From positions 1 through 25,592 of the IMG/VR virus record IMGVR_UViG_3300021961_000572: a DNA stretch of 25,592 bases, one strand, 5' to 3'. Shown here piece after piece: positions 1-9,100 of this stretch (its first letter is position 1; the number at the start of each line of letters is the position of its first letter). Under the pieces are notes generated by a model. It was not told the origin of the DNA. It ran no database searches and saw only the letters and a list, made by a program, of their open reading frames with translations. Both the position numbers and the translations under genes were made by a program. The DNA comes from a virus.

Positions 1-1
1 A

Positions 2-385
2 GATTTGTTTTATCTTTTAAGTAGTAATTATAAATGCCATTGGTTAAATGCAGACAAAGTTCGTGAACAATTCAATGACTGGGACTTCAGCGAAGCTGGT
101 CGCGAACGCCAAGCTAAAAGAATGAAAGATCTGGCCGATATGTACGGTCAATATAACGAAATAATTATTTGCGATTTTGTATGTCCATTACAGAAAACTA
201 GAGATCAATTTAATCCTGATTATATAATTTTCATGAATACTATTGATGAATCAAGATACGAAGATACGAACAAGGTATTCGAACCGCCGAAAAAGTTTGA
301 TGTCGAAGTCAAAAGTAAGAATAGCAACTATTATTCTAAAATGATCTATAACGAAATAGTTCATAAAATGAATAAAAAAGTGTAA
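2..385 (+). CDS. APS-kinase-like P-loop kinase, 5' end outside window
   Basis: Partial gene: the reading frame is open to the left edge, so the N-terminus and its Walker A loop lie outside. What remains resembles the C-terminal two thirds of adenylylsulfate kinases (CysC family), which phosphorylate APS to PAPS. Visible family marks are N-A-D-K-V-R (equivalent to D-G-D-N-V-R), D-F-S-E-A-G-R-E-R-Q (equivalent to GFS..DR.EN), a strand ending C-D-F-V-C-P (equivalent to SFISP), then R-Y-E-D-T-N-K-V-F-E-P-P near the end. That last stretch differs from the bacterial lid region, so the true substrate may not be APS. It is followed after 9 nt by the next plus-strand gene. An auxiliary metabolic role or modification of a phage component is possible. 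The TTG at 5 is not taken as a start because the homologous region begins upstream. Confidence 0.65.
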   Translation, partial: DLFYLLSSNYKCHWLNADKVREQFNDWDFSEAGRERQAKRMKDLADMYGQYNEIIICDFVCPLQKTRDQFNPDYIIFMNTIDESRYEDTNKVFEPPKKFDVEVKSKNSNYYSKMIYNEIVHKMNKKV

Positions 386-394
386 GTAGTATAT

Positions 395-910
395 ATGGTT
401 AATTATAGCGTCCATGATTTGGCTGATGAGATTTTTGGAAACGAATTCGACTACGACAGTGGTTATGCCCAGTTTTATTATATTTCTGGATGGCTTGGTA
501 ATAATGTCGGACTATTGAATACAAAATTATTTACCAATTTTAGTGTTGATGGTTCTAATTTCATTCCTACAGGAGAATTTAAACAGGAAGAAAGATCGAT
601 ATATAAACAAATGTATTTGTATGAGTTTTATACAAAGAAAACTCGTCAGGTTCTTCGTGGAATAGATTCTAGTGTTGATTTTGTCACTCTTCGCGAAGGT
701 GATACAATGATCACTCGTACAAATAAAAATGAACTAGCCAAAACCTATCGTGGATTGGCTAACGACGCTAGAGAAGAAATGGAAAGATTGGTTACTGCTT
801 ATAATATATATCAAGCAGCACCAGTTCAAGTAGCGGGAGAAGATGGTTCGCCTATATTTACTGGTTCTGGATACTTCTATTATCCTTATGGATATGGCAT
901 TGGCCCTTGA
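395..910 (+). CDS. Conserved phage protein, unknown function, possibly structural
   Basis: 171 residues, ATG start, 9 nt after the preceding stop, so probably cotranscribed with the kinase-like gene. The N-terminal half is rich in aromatic residues and mentions no catalytic motif. Residues about 65-130 are charged and look helical (E-E-R-S-I-Y-K-Q-M-Y-L-Y-E-F-Y, then N-K-N-E-L-A-K-T-Y-R). The C-terminus is a Gly/Tyr-rich tail (F-Y-Y-P-Y-G-Y-G-I-G-P). No signal peptide or membrane segment is seen. Its place next to neck and tail genes, and a general look I associate with small structural proteins of marine phages, suggest a virion or neck role, but that is inference only. The gene ends 19 nt before a strong terminator hairpin. 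Confidence 0.6.
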   Translation: MVNYSVHDLADEIFGNEFDYDSGYAQFYYISGWLGNNVGLLNTKLFTNFSVDGSNFIPTGEFKQEERSIYKQMYLYEFYTKKTRQVLRGIDSSVDFVTLREGDTMITRTNKNELAKTYRGLANDAREEMERLVTAYNIYQAAPVQVAGEDGSPIFTGSGYFYYPYGYGIGP

Positions 911-928
911 TAGTTAAATTAAAATAAA

Positions 929-956
929 AAACCCCCAGTCTTGCGACTGGGGGTTT
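929..956. terminator. Bidirectional intrinsic terminator between convergent genes
   Basis: A perfect 12-bp inverted repeat (AAACCCCCAGTC / GACTGGGGGTTT) encloses the 4-nt loop TTGC. It is flanked by an A-rich run on the left (921-930) and a T-rich run on the right (954-966), so it can end transcription from both sides: the plus-strand gene ending at 910 and the minus-strand tail tube gene ending at 971. Its five G:C pairs stand out strongly from the AT-rich surroundings. Confidence 0.92.
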
Positions 957-970
957 ATTGTTTTTATCTA

Positions 971-2359
971 TTAGTAATTTCTGGCACTGCCGATTGTGTA
1001 GAACTCTGTAATAAGACCTGACAAACCATTAGGATATGAATTAGATAGTGTTGGATTAGTTCCAGTTGTATAACTTCCGCTCATAAATAATCCATTAGTG
1101 GAGTCATTGGCTCCACCGATTTGAATTGAATATGTCAAATCAACAGTTTCATTACCTCCGATATCTTGAGTGTGATTTTCACTGGTCAAGATAGCTCCAC
1201 GGAAGTTGTAAGCAATCTTTGGAGTTGGAGTTTGTCCAACGTCAGCGCATTGATTCAAAGTAATTGTGAATTCCTTAGTTGGTTGAGTTCCGCAAAGAAC
1301 ATTGAATAGATCTTTATTTGGAGCCAATTCATTTACCAAGGCGTTGATTGTAATATCCATGTTTAGAGGAACATTGACAACGCGATTGTAACCGAACAAG
1401 CTTCCAAGTCTGCTAAGAGTTGTTCTAGCTAGAGGAACTGTGAATCCAAAGCTTTGAATATTGATAGCGTTTGTTCCAATATCAGCCACATTAACAAATG
1501 TATCTTCCGTTGAAGCGTTGGCTCCTGGAACGCTTAGAACGATATCTCCTGGTCTCAAAGCTGTTACTGTAGCTGCGCCAGTACCCGCTGTACTTCCAAG
1601 TTGAGCAGCATTGATCTTATAATACTTATTATATCCAGTAATTCTTGTAGCTGGAGAAGTTGCTGAACCGTTATAAATAGCTGGTGAACTACCACTATAT
1701 CCTACTCCAGCAGTTCCAGCTCCAACATCACTCTTGATGTTGAATCCTTCGACAGTTACAGAAGCGGTAGGAACTTCGCCTACAGAAGCTGTAAATTGAT
1801 AATTAGTAACGAAACCATTACCAATTGCAATTACACTGTCGGTAGCAGATCCGATAGTGGCTCCAACTACGTCTTCACCTTCGTCAACAGTTAGAATATA
1901 ATAGTTTTGTCCTTGAGTTTCTGATAAGAAACCAGAAATAGCTCCTGCTCCAGATATCATGGCAGTATCCCAAGATGGAGCGCCAGCAGTTGATGTAGTA
2001 GTTCCACCGAAATTGAATCCCATCAATCTTTCATTCAAGCCATCAGTAATATAATAGCTATAATCAAGAGTTACGGTGGGGGGTTCGTTAACGATAGTTC
2101 CGATACGAGCTAGTTTACCGAATTCATTGACATCTTGACGGTTAATTGTAAAGTTAAAATTACAATTTTGTACGCGATCTAGCTTATAAAGAAGACCTGT
2201 TCCATTATATCCAGATAAACCAGCGGCTGCTGATCCTAATTCAGGTTGATTTTTAGCAGCAGCAGCGGTTGATGCGCCTTCGGCCCAAAGTTGAACTCCT
2301 GTTGAATTTGGAGCGATAAATAAAGCTTTGCTTTGATATATTACACGATTTCTTGACAT
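971..2359 (-). CDS. Major tail tube protein (two-domain)
   Basis: 462 residues. Likely the protein that stacks into the tail tube around the tape measure. The protein contains the same two-part pattern twice. Part A is residues 63-114 (V-Q-N-C-N-F-N-F-T-I-N-R ... T-V-T-L-D-Y) and again 301-358 (I-Q-S-F-G-F-T-V-P-L-A-R ... N-M-D-I-T-I). Part B is residues 182-208 (G-F-V-T-N-Y-Q-F-T-A-S-V-G-E-V-P) and again 386-415 (R-G-A-I-L-T-S ... V-D-L-T-Y-S-I-Q-I-G-G). Part B is typical of the closing strands of tail tube folds. A duplicated tube domain fits trimeric-ring tubes such as T5 pb6. Composition is rich in Ala, Gly, Thr and Ser, with better-balanced codons than its neighbours, as expected of a highly expressed virion protein. 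It is last in the minus-strand run and ends at the bidirectional terminator. Confidence 0.75.
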   Translation of the reverse strand: MSRNRVIYQSKALFIAPNSTGVQLWAEGASTAAAAKNQPELGSAAAGLSGYNGTGLLYKLDRVQNCNFNFTINRQDVNEFGKLARIGTIVNEPPTVTLDYSYYITDGLNERLMGFNFGGTTTSTAGAPSWDTAMISGAGAISGFLSETQGQNYYILTVDEGEDVVGATIGSATDSVIAIGNGFVTNYQFTASVGEVPTASVTVEGFNIKSDVGAGTAGVGYSGSSPAIYNGSATSPATRITGYNKYYKINAAQLGSTAGTGAATVTALRPGDIVLSVPGANASTEDTFVNVADIGTNAINIQSFGFTVPLARTTLSRLGSLFGYNRVVNVPLNMDITINALVNELAPNKDLFNVLCGTQPTKEFTITLNQCADVGQTPTPKIAYNFRGAILTSENHTQDIGGNETVDLTYSIQIGGANDSTNGLFMSGSYTTGTNPTLSNSYPNGLSGLITEFYTIGSARNY

Positions 2360-2416
2360 ATGTTTGTATAGTTAAATTGTTAATATTTTTTACAGAGTAA
2401 AAGTATTTTTGTGAAA
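2360..2416 (-). promoter_or_regulatory. 57-nt leader of tail tube gene, possible own promoter
   Basis: This is the only gap of any size inside the minus-strand run. Read on the minus strand it is almost all A/T and holds TTTTAC-TCT-GTAAAA (a 6-bp stem, 3-nt loop) followed by AATATTAACAATTTAAC before the ATG. There is no Shine-Dalgarno sequence. A separate promoter giving extra tube transcript would be sensible for a high-copy protein, but no clear -10/-35 pair can be defended. Confidence 0.25.
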
Positions 2417-3280
2417 TTAATTTCTTGGGAAACGAACATTTCCAATACTGAATTCCATGAATCCGATATGTAAATTTGGATTAAGTTCTTTAAGAACATT
2501 GTCGCGAATCTTAGATATGTCAATATTATATATAAAACAAGGATTCGTAAATCCACCATTTGTTATAGCGTTAGCGTAATCAAAACCAGTAGGATATAAT
2601 CCTGTTTTTAATTTACTAAACTCGCCTAATGGATGGGCAGTCATTGGTACGATTTTAAAACAACTATTGAAAGAATCGGCAAAAGTACTTAGAACACCGT
2701 CTAATTGATATAGATTTTCGGCAAAAACAACGCTTTTTATTTTTATGTTGGTTTGATCTTGACCGCCAAATGAAAAAGGTTCATTAAAATTATGTTCTAA
2801 AGATATAAAACAACAAGGCGTGACAGGATTATATGGAGGAACATATGTTTCTTGAACAGTAAAACGGCTATTTTGTATATATTTACCTTCAATTATTAGA
2901 TCGTCTTCTGGTTGATCTGTTATATAACTATTGACTTCTTTTACTGTGTAAGTACCAGTTATATTTAAACCGCTTGATACGCCGCTATTAAATATGGCTC
3001 TACCATTATCAAAATCAAATGCTAATCCACTTGTTCCAGTAGGAACAAAGTTTCCATTGATAGTTAGACCGCTTGGTATAATTGCTCCAGTTATATTATG
3101 ATCAAAAACCCATTGTTTATATGGACTTCCATATACAACTTTGCCGCCTCCTAGTCTTGGATCTTCATAATTATAAAATTTAGTAGTGTAAGTTTTATAA
3201 GCATCGCTTCTTTTCATCAAAAAATTATCATACCATAAAAAGAATGAATTTACTATATCATGCGTAAATTTGGGTTTCAT
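2417..3280 (-). CDS. Putative tail terminator/completion protein
   Basis: 287 residues. The start ATG overlaps the stop of the preceding gene (ATGA at 3277-3280 on the minus strand), so translation is probably coupled. It sits between neck proteins and the tail tube, where siphophages usually encode the tail terminator, but it is about twice the length of lambda gpU. The extra length may be the beta-rich segment at about residues 45-135, rich in Gly, Asn and Thr (for example N-I-T-G-A-I-I-P-S-G-L-T-I-N-G-N-F). The second half starts with a Cys-Cys pair (P-C-C-F-I-S-L-E-H). No catalytic motif or membrane segment is seen. The assignment rests on synteny only. Another neck or tail-collar structural role is equally possible. 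Confidence 0.5.
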   Translation of the reverse strand: MKPKFTHDIVNSFFLWYDNFLMKRSDAYKTYTTKFYNYEDPRLGGGKVVYGSPYKQWVFDHNITGAIIPSGLTINGNFVPTGTSGLAFDFDNGRAIFNSGVSSGLNITGTYTVKEVNSYITDQPEDDLIIEGKYIQNSRFTVQETYVPPYNPVTPCCFISLEHNFNEPFSFGGQDQTNIKIKSVVFAENLYQLDGVLSTFADSFNSCFKIVPMTAHPLGEFSKLKTGLYPTGFDYANAITNGGFTNPCFIYNIDISKIRDNVLKELNPNLHIGFMEFSIGNVRFPRN

Positions 3281-3870
3281 AAAATTGATTTTTCTAGTTC
3301 TTGAATTTTTTTATTATATTTATTAATTAAATTAGATATGTAAGGAGTATTTTTAAATCGAACTCCGTCCCTAACTTTGTTTTCGCTTTGAACGCCGAGT
3401 CCAGATCGACTATTTTTAACTTGTTTTACATAATATCCTAATCCAGAAATACCTTCTTCTATACCTTTTGCCCAGCTTCTTCCGGTTTCCCAAGGTAAAG
3501 GAGTGGCTAAAAATATTTGTTTAGCCGTTGGGATTTCGAATATATAAGTTATTATCGAATTATTTTGTACTATTTTTCTAAAAGCAGATTGTTTTAACAT
3601 TTGACGAATGACTTCAGTTGGTCTGTCGCCATTTTCAAAACCGATAAAAGAATACAAATTAGTAATACCATTCAATGTCCTAGAAGAATTAGAAGCATCT
3701 ATTCCTCCTTCTATTTCTACAGTAATAGGATGATTATCAAAATCAGCCAACATCTCTGTTTTTAATTTATCAAATTGATCTGAAATAGCTTTGTCGGCAT
3801 AAGAGATATATTCGGGCTGTTTGTTTAATTGTCTTAGTATTGCATTTAAATCTTGTGGATTTAGGTTCAT
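3277..3870 (-). CDS. Putative head-tail connector (HK97 gp10-like position)
   Basis: 197 residues from the ATG at 3870, which lies one base after the TAA of the preceding gene. A longer reading from 3915 would add 15 residues (M-I-A-S-I-I-L-Y...) overlapping the upstream gene by 44 nt; I prefer the shorter form because N-L-N-P-Q-D-L-N-A-I-L opens a natural helix and adjacency of stop and start is the rule here. The N-terminal third is helical and charged, the middle contains I-T-V-E-I-E-G-G and P-W-E-T-G-R-S-W-A-K-G-I-E-E-G-I, and the C-terminus is a basic helix. The order adaptor, this protein, terminator, tube matches the usual neck gene order of siphophages. It may be the gp10-like tail completion protein; no direct family motif proves it. 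Confidence 0.5.
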   Translation of the reverse strand: MNLNPQDLNAILRQLNKQPEYISYADKAISDQFDKLKTEMLADFDNHPITVEIEGGIDASNSSRTLNGITNLYSFIGFENGDRPTEVIRQMLKQSAFRKIVQNNSIITYIFEIPTAKQIFLATPLPWETGRSWAKGIEEGISGLGYYVKQVKNSRSGLGVQSENKVRDGVRFKNTPYISNLINKYNKKIQELEKSIL

Positions 3871-3871
3871 C

Positions 3872-4327
3872 TTATGGATCAGGCTTGAGATATAAAGTAT
3901 AATACTGGCTATCAAATAATCCGTGGCCTCTAAAAGATGAATTTAAAACAAATCTTCTACCATCTAAATCAAAACGTCTAGCATCTTTAATATATTCATA
4001 GTCTTCCGCTCTAATTTTTAGTCTTACGGTTCCTACAACTGCTTCTAGTTTGATTTGGGTGTTTACGGCAGTTTCGCTCCAATATTGTTTTCTAATATCA
4101 TCATTATAATAAATTCTTGCTTTAAATTGCTTGTAAACAGGTGTATTTATGATAGAGGTCGTTTGACCGGCGGTATTATATAATGGATTAAAGTTTGGAT
4201 CAGTGATAATGACAACTTCAGACGCTTCTTTAAAAACTGTAATAGTACGAGCGAATGTTTCATGAACATCCTCTATTATTAAGTCTAAAGCGGCTTTTTC
4301 ACTATCTGATAATAAACTTGTAGCCAT
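3872..4327 (-). CDS. Putative head-tail adaptor/head closure protein
   Basis: 151 residues and the first gene of the minus-strand run. The N-terminal helix (residues 5-30, D-S-E-K-A-A-L-D-L-I-I-E-D-V-H) is followed by a beta-rich body. The end contains the ordered pieces V-R-L-K-I-R-A-E-D-Y-E-Y-I-K-D-A, R-F-D-L-D-G-R-R-F-V-L and S-Q-Y-Y-T-L-Y-L-K, which read like strands of a small beta-barrel closing on a C-terminal hydrophobic strand, as in head-closure (SPP1 gp16-like) proteins. Size and position before a gp10-like gene support a neck role. It is divergent from the chaperone-like gene across a 34-nt spacer. The identity of the exact neck component is inferred. Confidence 0.5.
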   Translation of the reverse strand: MATSLLSDSEKAALDLIIEDVHETFARTITVFKEASEVVIITDPNFNPLYNTAGQTTSIINTPVYKQFKARIYYNDDIRKQYWSETAVNTQIKLEAVVGTVRLKIRAEDYEYIKDARRFDLDGRRFVLNSSFRGHGLFDSQYYTLYLKPDP

Positions 4328-4381
4328 AATAGAAATTTAATTTATTAACTTTATTATAAGTATGTCTAAGAGTATTTACAC
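4328..4381 (-). promoter_or_regulatory. Divergent spacer with a likely minus-strand promoter
   Basis: Only 34 nt (4328-4361) separate two divergent runs of structural genes. On the minus strand there is a perfect TATAAT at 4358-4353, 25 nt before the ATG at 4327. Seventeen nt further upstream, inside the start of the plus-strand gene, is GTGTAA (4381-4376), a hexamer that also occurs in front of three plus-strand starts. Towards the plus strand the spacer offers only TATAAG directly against the ATG, so the plus-strand transcript would be nearly leaderless or start within the opposing gene. Confidence 0.4.
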
Positions 4382-5123
4382 GTTTAATATAGAAAAGAAA
4401 GCTGAAGTAGAAGAAAAAAGAATAGAAACTTATTTGGAAGATGGTGTCGAAAAACAAAGAACCATCACTGAAAAGGTAGAAAAGATTATTCCAATAGAGA
4501 TTTTATTGAAGGAACCAAACAGAAAACAAGTTCAAGAGGCAGAGCTAGTCTTCTCTGTAGAGATGAGTAAATCTATTAAACTCGGCATCCTGACAAAGAA
4601 CATGTTGCTAAATAAGTACAAGGATACTGGAGGTTTGGATGGAGAAAAAGAAACAAAGGCTTTGTCGCAAGCTTATGCAGATTATCAGCAAGTACAAATA
4701 GACATCGTAAATCTCAGAATCATTCCTGATGCTGAAAAGACGGAAGATCAGGTACAAGAACTTCAACAAAAAGAAAATAGAATGCTAGAATTGAGAAAAG
4801 AAATTGTTCAGCGTGAAAGCAGTTATTTGACTTTATTCAGTCACACGGCGGATGCGAGGGCGCAGAATAAGTCTATTTTGTGGTACGTTTTAAATCTATC
4901 TTATTATAAAGATACAAGCTTGGGTCATAAAGATTTCGTTCCCATTTTCAAGGGTAACACTTTCGAAGAAAAGGAAGAAGCGTTGTCAAAGATGGAAGAC
5001 GAGCAAGACTTTATTTATCAAAACACTTATCTAAAGTTGGCAAGCTTGTTTAGTTACTGGTTCTTCTCTGGAGTTGTCGATAAGGAAGAGTTTGATAAGA
5101 TTATAAAAGAACAGAATGGATGA
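4362..5123 (+). CDS. Putative tail assembly chaperone 1 (lambda gpG position)
   Basis: 253 residues, strongly charged (many Glu and Lys) and mostly helical. Residues about 45-95 (P-I-E-I-L-L-K-E-P-N-R-K-Q-V-Q-E-A-E-L followed by S-I-K-L-G-I-L-T) resemble the start of tail chaperones from large marine phages. A long helix spans about 105-155, and an aromatic C-terminal part (L-F-S-Y-W-F-F-S-G-V-V-D-K-E-E-F) follows. It is the first of two genes directly before the tape measure gene, which is where siphophages place the gpG/gpGT chaperone pair that coats the tape measure during tail assembly. Its stop overlaps the next start (ATGGATGA at 5116-5123). The role is inferred from position and composition. 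Confidence 0.55.
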   Translation: MSKSIYTFNIEKKAEVEEKRIETYLEDGVEKQRTITEKVEKIIPIEILLKEPNRKQVQEAELVFSVEMSKSIKLGILTKNMLLNKYKDTGGLDGEKETKALSQAYADYQQVQIDIVNLRIIPDAEKTEDQVQELQQKENRMLELRKEIVQRESSYLTLFSHTADARAQNKSILWYVLNLSYYKDTSLGHKDFVPIFKGNTFEEKEEALSKMEDEQDFIYQNTYLKLASLFSYWFFSGVVDKEEFDKIIKEQNG

Positions 5124-6102
5124 TTCCCTCTTCTATAAAAATATATTTAAAGATATATGTGCTGGCTTTTCTGTAATCGAAACCGTTTTTGGAAAAGCCT
5201 ATGTGAAGCATATTAATTTTATCGAACAAAGTTATATAGAAGAAAATAGAAAAAAACATTTAGAATACGCTAAGAAAAATGGGCTTCCTACCGTTCAGGA
5301 AGCCCTTGCTAATTTAGAAGAAGAAGGATTTTGGACAAAAGTTGATGAAAGCAAGATTAATCAAGAAGAAGTTTTCATTAGAAAACTTCAAGATCAAAAG
5401 AAAACTACATATTTAAAATCTCAAATTGACGCTTTTAATAGTCAAATCGAAGAAAGTATTAAGAAATTAAACAAGTTGAAAAATACAAGAAACTCTTATC
5501 TTGGTAATACTTGCGAGAATTACGCCGATCAAAAAAATACAGAAGACTTTTTAAAGTTTACTTTATACACAAGTCCATCTTTAACAGATAAAAAATTTTC
5601 TGATGAAGAATTCGACGAGATTCTTGTGTCAGATCTGGGCGATATAATCGAACAATATAATGAAGTTAATCGCAAATTCACCGATTTAAATATACAAAAG
5701 ACAGTATTGCAGGACTTTTTTAGTTATTATATATCGTTTTCAGAAGATCCTATTCATTTTTTTGGTCTTCCAGTAACTAAATTAACGTTTAATCAATTAA
5801 GAACATTAATTTATGCAAGATATTTTAAGAATATCTTTATGCAAAACGACAATATGCCAGAAGAATATCGCCGAGATCCTGAGAAGATTTTTGATTATGT
5901 AAATGCCAATGAAAAAGCTAAAGAATTAATTAATAAAGAAAAAGATGGTCAGGCGCAATCTATTGTAGGAGCGACCAAAGAAGATTACAAATACCTTAAC
6001 ATGGATAAAGGTACAACAAAAACTCTTTCTTTGGCGGAAGAAGCAAAGAAAAAAGGTGGCTCGTTGGACATGAATGATTTAATGAAAATCATGGGAGTTT
6101 AA
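5116..6102 (+). CDS. Putative tail assembly chaperone 2 / tape measure partner
   Basis: 328 residues. Its ATG lies within the last two codons of the preceding gene, so it is probably translated by reinitiation. It is predominantly helical with a probable coiled coil at about residues 75-125 (E-S-K-I-N-Q-E-E-V-F-I-R-K-L-Q-D-Q-K-K, then Q-I-E-E-S-I-K-K-L-N-K-L). A second helical block with Phe/Tyr-rich stretches covers 130-260, and a lysine-rich acidic tail ends S-L-D-M-N-D-L-M-K-I-M-G-V. In lambda the second chaperone is made by frameshifting from the first; here it has its own start, and its frame opens only 16 nt before the first stop with no evident slippery site. Function is assigned by position before the tape measure gene. 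Confidence 0.5.
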   Translation: MDDSLFYKNIFKDICAGFSVIETVFGKAYVKHINFIEQSYIEENRKKHLEYAKKNGLPTVQEALANLEEEGFWTKVDESKINQEEVFIRKLQDQKKTTYLKSQIDAFNSQIEESIKKLNKLKNTRNSYLGNTCENYADQKNTEDFLKFTLYTSPSLTDKKFSDEEFDEILVSDLGDIIEQYNEVNRKFTDLNIQKTVLQDFFSYYISFSEDPIHFFGLPVTKLTFNQLRTLIYARYFKNIFMQNDNMPEEYRRDPEKIFDYVNANEKAKELINKEKDGQAQSIVGATKEDYKYLNMDKGTTKTLSLAEEAKKKGGSLDMNDLMKIMGV

Positions 6103-6111
6103 TAGTTTTTA

Positions 6112-6126
6112 AGTGTAATTAAAAAT
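6112..6126 (+). promoter_or_regulatory. AGTGTAA element before tape measure start
   Basis: The 24-nt gap before the tape measure gene reads T-rich, then AGTGTAATTAAAAAT, then ATG. The heptamer AGTGTAA also stands 12 nt before the start at 16530 (16511-16517) and 9 nt before the start at 395 (379-385). It could be a phage promoter element or an initiation-region signal replacing a Shine-Dalgarno sequence, which is absent. Three or four cases are too few for certainty. Confidence 0.3.
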
Positions 6127-9100
6127 ATGGCAGTACAAATTAGTGTTCAAGCTAGTCAAACAGCATTAGCGCAGAGTATCGCTCAAGGCGTTGCTGCGTT
6201 TAATGCAAGATATGCATCACAGAATCAATTAAATCTGCAAGTTAATGCAAGTGGTTTTACTCAGCCATTAGGAAGAATCACTGGTAATTTAAAAGAATTT
6301 GAATCTGCACTCGCAGCTTCTAATGCTCGCGTACTTGCATTCGGAGCTTCTACAGCGGTAATCGGAGGCGTAGGTAAAGCTTTCAGAGAAATAGCTGATG
6401 TTACTATAGAAGTTGAAAAAAATATTACAGACATTAATCGTGTTTTAGGATTAAGCACAGATAAATTACAGAAATTCTCTTCTGATCTTTTTGGAGTTGC
6501 TAAACAAACAGCTTCTTCATTCCAAGATGCTGCAAAAGCAAGTTTAGAGTTTTCAAGACAAGGTTTAAATGCTGAAGATACTTTAAAGAAAACTGCTGAT
6601 GCTTTAACGCTCGTTCGTCTTACTGGCGTATCAGCCGCTCAAGCTGTTGAAGATTTGACTGCTGCCACAAACGCTTTTAAAGAAACAGGATTAACTACAA
6701 ACGATATTTTAAATAAAATCGTAGCAGTCGAACAACAATTTGCAGTATCAGCCGATGACTTGACTTCAGCCGTTTCTAGAACAGGTCAGGCGGCAAAAGA
6801 AGCTGGTGTTAATTTCGATCAATTGAATGCCTTGGTTGCTTCTGCTCAGGAAAAAACTGCCCGTGGTGGTGCAGTTATCGGTAACGCTCTTAAAACAATT
6901 TTTACTCGTCTACAAAGAACTGAAACTTTGGATCAGTTAGAGAATTTTAATATTGCCGTAAGAGATATCGAAGGAAATGTTTTGCCAGCTATACAAATAT
7001 TACAAAATTTTGCTGGAGCTTATAAAGATTTAAGTACAGCACAAAAAGCAAGTCTTTCTGAACAAGTTGCGGGTGTTTATCAAGTTAACATCTTAAAATC
7101 TATAATCACAGACCTTAATGAAAAACAAGGAGTTTATAATAGAGCTTTGGATTATGGAACGCAAGCTACAAATGAAGCTGAACAAGCTAACGCTAAACTA
7201 AATTTAACTTTAGCTGCACTAATATCTCAAACGGGAACAAATCTTCAACAGTTAAGTAATAATATTGGTAAAGTAACTTTCGAACCTGTTTTCAAGAGTT
7301 TGGTAAGCCCTTTTAACGATGCAGTAACTTATATTAATGATCTTTTAGAAGGAGAAGGCATTGGTTCTCAATTTGCAAATGGTCTATTGCTTGGGATTAA
7401 AAATATATTGAGTGGCCCCGGTTTAGTTGGTGCAGTCGCAGTAATTGGAAAAGTAATTACAAATACTTTTAGTTATGCAAGTTCTGCATTGCCAGCTTTA
7501 TTCGGAATCACTACCGAAACACAAAAGAGAAAAAATATTGAAGAAGCGGTTTTAAAGATTATCCAAAGTCAATCTCAAGTATCTTTGGCATTAAGAGGTC
7601 AACAAGGAAATCTTGTAGCACAATCTCAAATTTTATTTAATTTAGCTCAAGCTCAAACAGCAGAATATCAGCAACAATTAGCAACAGCAAAGCAATTAGC
7701 TGCTGCTTTAACTCCTCGTAATATTACGGTAGGGCAAGCTGGATTGCAAGTTGGGAAAATAAAAGCTGGTGGATATATTCCAAGAGACGTTCAAAATGCT
7801 GAAGTAATGGGTGCGGCAATTGGTGGGTACAAAGCTGGAAAGGTGGTAAAAGCTCCAGTTGGCGGCGTAATGAATACCGCAGAAACAGTAAAATATATTC
7901 CCGGTTTTGCTCAACCTTTTATCAATCCTCCAGCAGGATCAAAAGCCGGTCGTATGCATAGAATAAAATCTATAAATCAAACAGGCATTGATCCATATGC
8001 TGCTAACGGATTTTTACCTAATTTTGCAATTCCGCCAGCATATGTAGAGGAAAGATATGATAACGTAGTTAGAGGTAAAACTCCTAATAAATCAAGAAAT
8101 TCTTATTCTTTAAATATTGATGGTTTACCATCTGATCGTTTGAACGCTGATTTAAATTTAGATTTTAAAGGCACAAAAATAGATGCTGGTTATTCTAATG
8201 CGGACGAAATTCCAACTAGAAATAAGTATTTTGATCAAATTTATGGCCAGATAAAAATTGTCAAATTTCTTGAAAAAGAAATGATTACTAATGCTGTAGA
8301 TTCTATTTGGGAAAAAGTTGTATCTGGTAAAAATGATTATTCTCCTGATGATCCAATTTCAAAACTTTTATTATCTCCTGATTTAACTAAACAAGCATTC
8401 AATCGCGCTTTATTAAAAAACAATATTTCTCTTCTAGATTTAAGAGATAAATATAATCGTTCGAATGGTGGAATGCCTTTGCAAGATAAAACATTTAAAA
8501 CTATTAGAACCAAAAGGGAATTAAAAACACCAAAGGATTTTCAAGAATCTTTATTTGGCGATAAAAATAATTTTATTGGTTCATTTTATGAAGGTATTCT
8601 TTTAAATAATTTAAAAGGTTATGTTTTAGCTGATAATGAATATAGCGCTGTTGATTTAGTCGGCGATAAATACAATTTGTCATTACCACCATTGGAAGCT
8701 AAAGGTGGACAAGCTGAACTTGATCAATTAATAAGAAAAGGAATTCGTAGCAGTTCTTTAAAGGCGGACGATAAAACAGGTCCAGAAAATTTTGGAAGAT
8801 TAGTAGTGGTTCAGCCTTATGGTTCTGGTTTGGCTTATAATTCTGGTTTTATACCTAACTTTTCTCCAATAATAGATGATAATTATTTTGATAAACACGC
8901 ATTTCCCGGTGGCACTGCGATTGGTCCAATTCCAGACAAAGCTATACAAAATATTTTAGATAGACAAAGAAAACGTCAAATGACGTATTTGGATTTTGAT
9001 AGAACATTAGTAAGAACAATGGGCGATATCGCTTATGCTAAAGTTGCGCCAGATCAGAAAAAAGGTGTTTTGCAAAAAATGTTTTTGGATAAAGAAGCTA

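Noticed and set aside
5-385. TTG at 5 as start of the kinase-like gene
   Set aside because: The frame is open to the edge and the family region before it (P-loop) is missing, so the gene is truncated by the window, not started here.
2382-2404. Hairpin TTTTAC-TCT-GTAAAA as a terminator inside the minus-strand run
   Set aside because: The stem is only 6 bp and nearly all A/T; too weak compared with the strong hairpin at 929-956.
3871-3915. Longer N-terminus for the minus-strand connector gene, starting at 3915
   Set aside because: The 15 extra residues come from overlap with the upstream gene; the ATG at 3870 directly follows the upstream stop, as in the neighbouring genes.
5104-5123. Programmed frameshift joining the two chaperone-like genes, as in lambda G/GT
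   Set aside because: The second frame has a TAA at 5104-5106, leaving 17 nt, and would need a +1 or -2 shift; no slippery heptamer is visible, and the second gene has its own ATG overlapping the first stop.
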